Positions 14,372 through 19,908 of a stretch of 19,908 nt of DNA are shown here, in pieces (positions within the stretch are counted from its first letter, which is position 1; the number at the start of each line of letters is the position of its first letter). Position numbers and translations under genes: made by a program. The DNA is taken from assembly GCA_002381155.1 (NCBI GenBank), contig DFQX01000076.1, positions 6,440 through 26,347 on the forward strand, read 5' to 3'. Below the pieces are notes generated by a model. It was not told the DNA's origin. It worked only from the letters and a program-made list of their open reading frames with translations, and made no database searches. Source of the DNA: Flavobacteriaceae bacterium UBA3478 (GTDB taxonomy: Bacteria > Bacteroidota > Bacteroidia > Flavobacteriales > Flavobacteriaceae).

Positions 14372-15397
14372 ATGAGATTAGTCAAATCGATTCTAATGCT
14401 TAGTGGCCTTTTATTTTCAGGCTATCTTTTTGCTCAAGACAATACTACCCCTGCGGTACCCTTTTTAAATATTCCGATCGATGCTCGAGCTGCGGGTATG
14501 GGTGACACTGGAGTTGCTACTCATGCCGACGTTAACTCGGCACGTTGGAATCCCGCTAAGTTGGTTTGGTTGGGAAACTCTGCAGAGTTTGGAATTGCCT
14601 ACACACCTTATCTGGCAAATATTGCTGATGATGTTAGTCTCCTTGGGGCGAATTACGCACAGCGTATTAACGATGTGAGTGCGCTCGCAGTTGGATTGAC
14701 TTATTTCGGGCTTGGAGAGGTTGAATTTCGACAGACTATCGATGAACCTGCTCAGATCGTAAAGCCGAATGAACTAGCGCTTGATTTTGCCTATGGTCTT
14801 CAGCTCAATGATCAATTATCAGCAGGAGCGGGTCTTCGATTTATCAGCTCTAACTTAAAGCTCACTGAAGCGGTTCAAGATGCAAGAGCCGCAAATGCTT
14901 TGGCAGTTGATGTTGGGTTTTATTACCGATCAGATTTGAATATCAGGGAAGGAGCAGACTCGCGATGGAGAGCGGGCTTGTCGTTATCGAATTTCGGTAC
15001 CACACTATCTTATGATTTAGACGGAGTTGAGCAATACCTGCCGAGTACCCTTCGCATGGGCTTGGGTCATGACTTTATCTTCGATTATGACTCAACGCTT
15101 TCAGTTACTCTTGAAGCAAATACCCTTGTAGTGCCTGTTGATAATAAGGCTCTTGGTTTTGCATTGGGAAGTGAGTACAACTTCAGAGATGATTTGTTTT
15201 TACGTCTCGGATACTATCACGATACCACGCAAATAACCAATCGAAAATACGCTACTGTCGGTGCAGGTGCTCGTAAGGATAACCTTAAAATTGACCTCTC
15301 GTATTTATTCTCAACCTCTCAGGTACAGAACCCATTTGAGAATGCATTAAGAATTGCTTTGTCCTTTGAATTTGGAGATCGATTTTACAATTTTTAA
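14372..15397 (+). CDS. porV: PorV-like type IX secretion outer-membrane protein
   Basis: A 341-residue outer-membrane beta-barrel with a signal peptide (residues ~1-22, cleaved near LFAQ). The segment AVPFLNIPIDARAAGMGDTG followed by VNSARWNPAKL is the PorV/LptO hallmark, with many amphipathic strands after it and a C-terminal FEFGDRFYNF. PorV shuttles type IX secretion substrates from the translocon to the attachment complex containing PorU. PorV is usually somewhat longer (~380-400), and PorQ is a related alternative, but the N-terminal motif and the pdhA-pdhC neighbourhood favour PorV. PorU and GldJ, which I recall as its usual neighbours, are not here. Confidence 0.8.
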   Translation: MRLVKSILMLSGLLFSGYLFAQDNTTPAVPFLNIPIDARAAGMGDTGVATHADVNSARWNPAKLVWLGNSAEFGIAYTPYLANIADDVSLLGANYAQRINDVSALAVGLTYFGLGEVEFRQTIDEPAQIVKPNELALDFAYGLQLNDQLSAGAGLRFISSNLKLTEAVQDARAANALAVDVGFYYRSDLNIREGADSRWRAGLSLSNFGTTLSYDLDGVEQYLPSTLRMGLGHDFIFDYDSTLSVTLEANTLVVPVDNKALGFALGSEYNFRDDLFLRLGYYHDTTQITNRKYATVGAGARKDNLKIDLSYLFSTSQVQNPFENALRIALSFEFGDRFYNF

Positions 15398-15434
15398 GAG
15401 ACCATTTTAGCAAGGCCAAGACCGATTTTTATAT

Positions 15435-15442
15435 TATTTTTG
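15435..15442 (+). promoter_or_regulatory. -7 box of pdhA
   Basis: TATTTTTG at 15435-15442 matches TAnnTTTG and lies 20 bases before the pdhA ATG, giving a leader of roughly 15 bases. There is no obvious TTG at the -33 position and no terminator between porV and this box, so pdhAC may also be read from the porV transcript. Confidence 0.5.
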
Positions 15443-15462
15443 CGACAATCAAAATCGTACCA

Positions 15463-16461
15463 ATGAAAAAGATCACGAAAGAAACCTACATGCAGTGGTA
15501 TGAAGACATGCTCTTCTGGAGAAAGTTTGAAGACAAATTAGCTGCTGTATATATCCAACAAAAAGTAAGAGGGTTCTTACACCTTTACAACGGCCAAGAG
15601 GCAGTGCTAGCGGGTTCGCTTCACGCGATGGACTTGTCAAAGGATAAAATGATCACAGCTTATCGAAATCACGTTCAGCCCATTGGTATGGGAGTTGACC
15701 CTAGAAAGGTTATGGCTGAGCTTTATGGTAAGGTTACGGGAACTTCTAAAGGTATGGGAGGTTCAATGCATATTTTTTCAAAGGAACATAGATTTTACGG
15801 TGGTCACGGAATCGTTGGAGGGCAAATTCCTTTAGGTGCTGGTCTTGCGTTCGCAGATAAGTATTTCAATCGTGATGCAGTTACCCTTACTTACATGGGG
15901 GATGGTGCGGTACGTCAAGGGTCTTTGCACGAGACGTTCAATCTAGCCATGTTGTGGCAGCTTCCTGTAGTGTTTATTTGTGAGAACAACGGATACGCCA
16001 TGGGAACTTCAGTAGCAAGAACAGCTTATGATACAGATATCTACAAGCTTGGTTTAGGTTACGGTATGCCATGTAGTGCCTTTGACGGAATGGACCCTGC
16101 AGCAAGTGCAGAGGCCATTAGTGAGGCGATCGAGCGCGCACGTTCGGGCGGAGGACCAACTTTCCTTGAAGCAAAGACCTATCGTTATAGAGGTCACTCG
16201 ATGTCTGATGCACAGCATTACAGAACAAAAGAAGAGGTAAAAGAATACCAAAAAATTGACCCTATTTCTCAAGTTAAGGAGCTAATTCTTGATAAGAAAT
16301 GGGCGTCAGAAGACGATATCAAAGTAATCGATGCACGCGTTAGAGATCTAGTTGCGGAGTGTGAGAAGTTTGCTGAAGAATCAGATTTTCCACCAATCGA
16401 ACAGCTTTACGATACCGTATACGAGCAAAAGGATTATCCATTTTTATCTCATAAATTATAA
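15463..16461 (+). CDS. pdhA: Pyruvate dehydrogenase E1 component, alpha subunit
   Basis: A 332-residue E1 alpha chain. The thiamine diphosphate motif runs from GDG (146-148) to the NN pair at 175-176 in ICENNGYAMGTS. The phosphorylation-loop equivalent YRYRGHSMSDAQHYR is present, as is MGGSMHIF upstream. With an E1 beta chain it decarboxylates pyruvate and passes the acetyl group to lipoyl-E2 in the cytoplasm. No beta gene is in the window; in Bacteroidota it is usually elsewhere. The E2 gene follows two bases after the stop. Branched-chain or acetoin dehydrogenase E1 alpha would look similar, but length and E2 pairing favour pyruvate. Confidence 0.93.
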   Translation: MKKITKETYMQWYEDMLFWRKFEDKLAAVYIQQKVRGFLHLYNGQEAVLAGSLHAMDLSKDKMITAYRNHVQPIGMGVDPRKVMAELYGKVTGTSKGMGGSMHIFSKEHRFYGGHGIVGGQIPLGAGLAFADKYFNRDAVTLTYMGDGAVRQGSLHETFNLAMLWQLPVVFICENNGYAMGTSVARTAYDTDIYKLGLGYGMPCSAFDGMDPAASAEAISEAIERARSGGGPTFLEAKTYRYRGHSMSDAQHYRTKEEVKEYQKIDPISQVKELILDKKWASEDDIKVIDARVRDLVAECEKFAEESDFPPIEQLYDTVYEQKDYPFLSHKL

Positions 16462-16463
16462 TA

Positions 16464-18101
16464 ATGGCAGAAGTAGTTACCATGCCACGCCTGAGCGACA
16501 CCATGGAAGAGGGGACTGTCGCGAAGTGGTTGAAGAAAGTAGGAGACAAGGTAGAAGAAGGTGAAATCTTAGCAGAGATTGAAACCGACAAGGCAACCAT
16601 GGAGTTTGAATCCTTTTATAACGGAACGCTTTTACATATAGGTATTCCTGAAGGAGATGGGGCTCCCGTTGATGCATTACTCGCTATTATTGGTGATGAA
16701 GGAGAGGATATATCTGCACTTTTAGGGGGAGCAGCAGAGCCAGCCGCCGAACCTTCTGAAGAAGTGAAACCAGTTGAGGCTGCTTCAGCTCCAGCAAATG
16801 AAACGAAAGCAGTCGCTGCTATCCCAGCGGGAGTAGAGATTGTTACTATGCCGCGTCTTAGTGATACTATGGAAGAAGGTACTGTGGCGAGCTGGTTAAA
16901 GAAAGTTGGAGACGCTGTTGAAGAAGGAGATATACTTGCTGAAATCGAAACAGATAAGGCAACGATGGAATTTGAATCGTTCTATTCAGGTACTTTATTA
17001 TATATCGGTATTGATGAGGGTGGGTCAGCCCCTGTTGATTCTGTACTAGCAATTATTGGACCTGCTGGAACGGATGTATCGGCTGTTTTAAGTGGCGCCG
17101 CTGCTCCAGCCGCTGCTGCTCAAGCTGCTCCTAAAGAAGCAGTTGAAGTAAAAAACGAAGCAGCCGCTGCTACTCCAGCCGCTGCTACTCCAGCCGCGCA
17201 AGCCGCTGAAGTCACTGCTTCAAATACAAGAATATTTGCCTCTCCATTAGCTAAAAAATTAGCCATCGAGAAGGGTCTAGATTTATCTACAGTAAAAGGT
17301 TCTGGAGAACACGGTAGAATCATTCGCCGTGACGTAGAGCAAGCGCAAGTCGTTGCCGCTCCGGCAGCTTCAGCTAAAGCTCAACCAGCAGCTGCACCTG
17401 TAGTTGTCGCTTCAGGAGTAGAAAATAAAGAGTCAGTCAAGAATTCTCAAATGCGTAAGGTAATAGCCAAGCGTCTTTCAGAGTCTAAATTTACGGCACC
17501 TCATTATTACTTGACCGTTGAGGTTGAAATGGACGAAGCTAAAGCCGCTCGTCAGCAAATCAACCAACTTCCTGACACTAAGGTTTCATTCAACGATATG
17601 GTTTTAAAGGCTTCTGCTATGGCATTGCTCAAGCATAAGCAAGTAAATACCACTTGGAGTGATGAGGCTACGATCATTAATCACCATGTACATCTTGGGG
17701 TTGCCGTAGCTGTTGAAGACGGACTTGTTGTTCCTGTTATCAAGCACGCTGATCAATTATCTTTCACTCAGTTGGGTGCCACTGTAAAAGATATGGCTGG
17801 AAGAGCACGTAATAAGAAGCTTACCCCTGCAGAAATGGAAGGAAGCACTTTTACAGTTTCTAACCTAGGAATGTTTGGTATTGAGGAATTTACTTCAATT
17901 ATCAATCAACCGAATTCAGCGATACTTTCAGTCGGAGCAATCATTGAAAAGGCTGTTGTACGTGATGGAGCAATCGTGCCTAGAAGTATGATGAAGTTAA
18001 CTTTAGCATGTGATCATAGAACCATTGATGGAGCTACAGGAGCGCAATTCTTACAAACGTTAAAGATGTATTTAGAACATCCAGTTACCTTACTGGCATA
18101 G
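16464..18101 (+). CDS. pdhC: Dihydrolipoamide acetyltransferase (E2) with two lipoyl domains
   Basis: A 545-residue E2. Two lipoyl domains (~2-80 and ~124-202) each carry the lipoylation motif ETDKATME, with Lys43 and Lys165. Then comes an Ala/Pro-rich linker, an E1/E3-binding domain (~256-292, FASPLAKKLAIEKG with GSGEHGRIIRRDVE), a second linker and the catalytic domain (~320-545) with His518 and Asp522 in DHRTIDGA near the end. It moves acetyl groups to CoA and forms the core of the complex. Linker codons include a perfect 15-base tandem repeat (17163-17192). A terminator follows 23 bases after the stop. Confidence 0.96.
   Translation: MAEVVTMPRLSDTMEEGTVAKWLKKVGDKVEEGEILAEIETDKATMEFESFYNGTLLHIGIPEGDGAPVDALLAIIGDEGEDISALLGGAAEPAAEPSEEVKPVEAASAPANETKAVAAIPAGVEIVTMPRLSDTMEEGTVASWLKKVGDAVEEGDILAEIETDKATMEFESFYSGTLLYIGIDEGGSAPVDSVLAIIGPAGTDVSAVLSGAAAPAAAAQAAPKEAVEVKNEAAAATPAAATPAAQAAEVTASNTRIFASPLAKKLAIEKGLDLSTVKGSGEHGRIIRRDVEQAQVVAAPAASAKAQPAAAPVVVASGVENKESVKNSQMRKVIAKRLSESKFTAPHYYLTVEVEMDEAKAARQQINQLPDTKVSFNDMVLKASAMALLKHKQVNTTWSDEATIINHHVHLGVAVAVEDGLVVPVIKHADQLSFTQLGATVKDMAGRARNKKLTPAEMEGSTFTVSNLGMFGIEEFTSIINQPNSAILSVGAIIEKAVVRDGAIVPRSMMKLTLACDHRTIDGATGAQFLQTLKMYLEHPVTLLA
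16476..17050 (+). repeat. pdhC: Duplicated lipoyl-domain coding unit within pdhC
   Basis: The coding sequence for residues ~5-90 recurs at residues ~127-212, an offset of exactly 122 codons. The first 48 residues differ at only three positions, yet many third codon positions differ, so the duplication is old and held by selection at the protein level. Confidence 0.85.
17163..17192 (+). repeat. pdhC: 15-base tandem repeat in the pdhC linker
   Basis: GCCGCTGCTACTCCA occurs twice in direct succession (17163-17177 and 17178-17192), encoding AAATP twice. It is in frame, so copy-number change would only alter linker length by five residues. Confidence 0.9.
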
Positions 18102-18124
18102 TCTAAATTTCATAGATCTATATT

Positions 18125-18154
18125 AAAAGCATTCCTTCTCAGGAATGCTTTTTT
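18125..18154 (+). terminator. Rho-independent terminator after pdhC
   Basis: AAAAGCATTCC (18125-18135) and GGAATGCTTTT (18142-18152) form an 11-bp perfect stem around a 6-base loop, with the 3' arm continuing into six T (18149-18154). It ends the porV/pdhA/pdhC transcript. The A tract before the stem could also let it work for minus-strand transcripts. Confidence 0.95.
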
Positions 18155-18180
18155 GTATCTTTTTAATTCAATTATAAATT

Positions 18181-18855
18181 ATGGCTAGAATTATTGTTAC
18201 CGGTGCTAGTAGAGGTATTGGTCTTGAAGCGGTTCGATTTTTATTAGAAGAAGGGCATGAAGTAGTTGCTATTTCTCGTACTGAAAGCCCATTGCAGGGA
18301 GTCGATTTACCTTTACTTCGATCGGTATGTATAGACCTAGCTGATTCTAATTTTGAGCCATTACACGAAATAATCAAAGATTGGAGCCATGTGGATGCCT
18401 TGATTCATAATGCTGGCGCCTTTTTGAATAAACCGTTTAGCGAAACCAGTATTGAAGATTTTGAATCCATTTATCGGGTAAATGTTTTTGGAGTAGCAAG
18501 ACTTACGCAAGCTTTAGCGGACAAATTAGTTTCAGGCTCTCATGTATTAGGTATCAGTTCTATGGGAGGTATCCAAGGAAGTGCTAAATTTCCTGGTCTT
18601 TCGGCATATAGTTCGAGTAAGGGCGCATTAATTACCTTATTTGAATTATTAGCTGAAGAGTATAAGAGCGCAGGGGTGGCTTTTAACACCCTTGCTTTAG
18701 GAGCTGTAAATACTGAGATGCTTGCTAAGGCATTTCCTGACTTTGTAGCCAATGTATCTGCACGGCAGATGGGTGAATACGTTGCCAAGTTTGCACTCAC
18801 CGGTCATGAATTGTATAATGGTAAGGTGCTACAAGTCAGTAATAGTACCCCTTAA
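18181..18855 (+). CDS. Short-chain dehydrogenase/reductase (SDR family)
   Basis: A 224-residue classical SDR. The nucleotide-binding TGASRGIG occupies residues 7-14, LIHNAGAF stands for the NNAG motif, catalytic Ser is in GISSMGG (126/127), and the YxxxK pair is Tyr143/Lys147 in AYSSSKGAL. It should be a soluble NAD(P)H oxidoreductase; the substrate cannot be told. At 224 residues it is slightly short for the family because the C-terminal substrate lobe is reduced. It lies after the pdhC terminator and leads a run with the SprT-like and DUF389 genes; TATCTTTT at ~18156-18163 is a near -7 box. Confidence 0.9.
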   Translation: MARIIVTGASRGIGLEAVRFLLEEGHEVVAISRTESPLQGVDLPLLRSVCIDLADSNFEPLHEIIKDWSHVDALIHNAGAFLNKPFSETSIEDFESIYRVNVFGVARLTQALADKLVSGSHVLGISSMGGIQGSAKFPGLSAYSSSKGALITLFELLAEEYKSAGVAFNTLALGAVNTEMLAKAFPDFVANVSARQMGEYVAKFALTGHELYNGKVLQVSNSTP

Positions 18856-18866
18856 AGCTGTGGTTG

Positions 18867-19484
18867 ATGATTGATATTCTTGCTCCCTATGTACCTGAAA
18901 AGGCTTTGATACCGTGTTTTGAACTCATTCAAACTCATGGGGTACATCTCAAGATTGTTAATCAAAGAAAAACTAGACACGGCGACTATCGTTTGCTTCC
19001 TAGTGGCAATCATCAAATTACTGTAAATGCTACTGAGAATCAATATCGTTTTCTAATTACCCTTATTCATGAAATAGCTCATTTGGTTGCTTTTACCGAA
19101 TTCGGAAGAAGAATAAAACCACACGGAATAGAATGGAAAAGTGTTTTTAAGCATTTGATGTTACCTTTCTTAAATTCCGACATTTTTCCCTCTGAGTTAC
19201 TGCCTGTGCTCGCAAGACATTTTAAAAGCCCCAAGGCTTCAAGCAGTTCAGATGCATTTCTTGATCGTGCATTAGCGCAATATGATCGCCCTGATGACGC
19301 CCTTTTATTCGTTGTTGATTTAGCAGAAGGAAATCATTTTTATTTCGGGAACTCGCGTATATTTGAACGTAGATCTGTACGACGCAAACGTATTGAATGC
19401 GTGGAAGTTAAGACCGGAAAACGCTATTTATTTCAACCTAATGCTAGAGTGCTAGCGACCGAAAAAAATGAACAACACTCCTGA
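18867..19484 (+). CDS. SprT-like zinc metalloprotease-fold protein
   Basis: A 205-residue SprT-family protein. The zinc motif HEIAH lies at residues 68-72 (His68, Glu69, His72), with the third ligand His86 in KPHGIEWK, matching the SprT/Spartan pattern. Eukaryotic Spartan degrades DNA-protein crosslinks; bacterial SprT roles are little studied. The start is set at ATG 18867; the codon before it is TTG in frame, which would add one residue. It begins 11 bases after the SDR stop, and its last 17 bases overlap the DUF389 gene. Confidence 0.85.
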   Translation: MIDILAPYVPEKALIPCFELIQTHGVHLKIVNQRKTRHGDYRLLPSGNHQITVNATENQYRFLITLIHEIAHLVAFTEFGRRIKPHGIEWKSVFKHLMLPFLNSDIFPSELLPVLARHFKSPKASSSSDAFLDRALAQYDRPDDALLFVVDLAEGNHFYFGNSRIFERRSVRRKRIECVEVKTGKRYLFQPNARVLATEKNEQHS

Positions 19485-19908
19485 ACTTAAACAGTCTGCT
19501 AAGGGACTGTTTGAAATTCTAAGAAGCTTTTTAAGAGAGCTTCTTAACATCCGTACCAATACGGACATGCAAGCAACTAAAGATTCAATTATTGCAGATA
19601 TCCCATTCAAAGGGCATACCTCATGGATCTTAATCTGCTCGATCTTTATTGCCTCTATTGGATTAAATGCAAACTCTACCGCGGTAGTTATTGGAGCCAT
19701 GTTAATCTCTCCACTAATGGGGCCTATTTTGGGTTTAGGGTTTTCACTGGCAACGAACGATATTGATCTACTCAATCGCTCATTAAAGAATTTTATGGTG
19801 ATGGTTGGTTTGTCTGTGGTTACGGCATTTCTATTCTTTTGGATTTTTCCTCTTCGAGATGAATCTTCAGAGCTGCTAGCACGCGTTAAGCCAGACATCA
19901 GAGATGTG
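19468..19908 (+). CDS. DUF389 membrane protein, N-terminal part (truncated by window edge)
   Basis: The ATG at 19468 opens a frame of 147 codons that continues past the right edge. After a soluble start (MNNTPELKQSAKGLF) come membrane helices with IASIGLNANSTAVVIGAM followed by LISPLMGPILGLGFSLA, the characteristic start of DUF389 proteins (TIGR00341/TIGR00271-type). Function is unknown. It overlaps the SprT-like gene by 17 bases in another frame, so the two are probably co-translated. Confidence 0.85.
   Translation, partial: MNNTPELKQSAKGLFEILRSFLRELLNIRTNTDMQATKDSIIADIPFKGHTSWILICSIFIASIGLNANSTAVVIGAMLISPLMGPILGLGFSLATNDIDLLNRSLKNFMVMVGLSVVTAFLFFWIFPLRDESSELLARVKPDIRDV

Noticed and set aside
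19452..19898. A 148-codon open frame on the minus strand
   Set aside because: It lies entirely opposite the DUF389 and SprT-like genes, whose families are clear; it has no recognisable motif and is a reverse-frame artefact.

Overview
The window is a stretch of chromosome from a Bacteroidota bacterium, most likely a marine member of the Flavobacteriia (Cryomorphaceae-like). Reasons: gene starts mostly lack a Shine-Dalgarno sequence; several starts are preceded by the Bacteroidota -7 box TAnnTTTG (a very clean copy lies before the tRNA); there is a PorV-type type IX secretion protein; pdhA is followed directly by pdhC without pdhB; and an arginine decarboxylase-like gene, an agmatinase and a deoxyhypusine-synthase-like gene form one operon. 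Nothing looks like a phage, transposon, CRISPR array or defence island. This is compact, mostly housekeeping DNA with a few unusual small membrane genes.

Layout. 1-449 (minus) is the N-terminal part of glutamate synthase GltB, cut by the window edge. 690-4232 is a tight plus-strand run: nhaD, exbB, exbD (TTG start), folC. A tRNA-Val(UAC) with its own promoter and terminator follows at 4270-4408. 4444-7994 is a six-gene run of envelope proteins: a DUF2834 protein, a lipoprotein with a Kazal-like C-terminus, a 66-residue protein made of two similar hairpin-like halves, a fusion of a BASS-family transporter with an acyltransferase, a zinc-ribbon/TM2 protein and a DUF2752 protein.

7995-8338 is a gene-poor stretch with several hairpins and a possible pseudoknot. 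It lies directly upstream of the polyamine operon 8339-11793 (arginine decarboxylase-like, agmatinase, DHS-like, and an 83-residue acidic-tailed protein), which ends in a strong terminator. The likely flow is arginine to agmatine to putrescine, with the DHS-like enzyme doing NAD-dependent aminobutyl transfer to an unknown acceptor.

Next come a pirin, a 6-pyruvoyltetrahydropterin synthase-like protein (apparently leaderless mRNA) and, converging on it with one base between the stop codons, murF on the minus strand. Divergent from murF is porV, then pdhA-pdhC (pyruvate dehydrogenase E1 alpha and a two-lipoyl-domain E2) with a terminator. The window ends with an SDR oxidoreductase, a SprT-like metalloprotease-fold protein and a DUF389 membrane protein cut by the edge.

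The most interesting points are the transporter-acyltransferase fusion, the structured RNA-like region before the polyamine operon, the internally duplicated 66-residue membrane protein, the bacterial DHS-like enzyme with its small partner, and the apparent lack of porU/gldJ beside porV.
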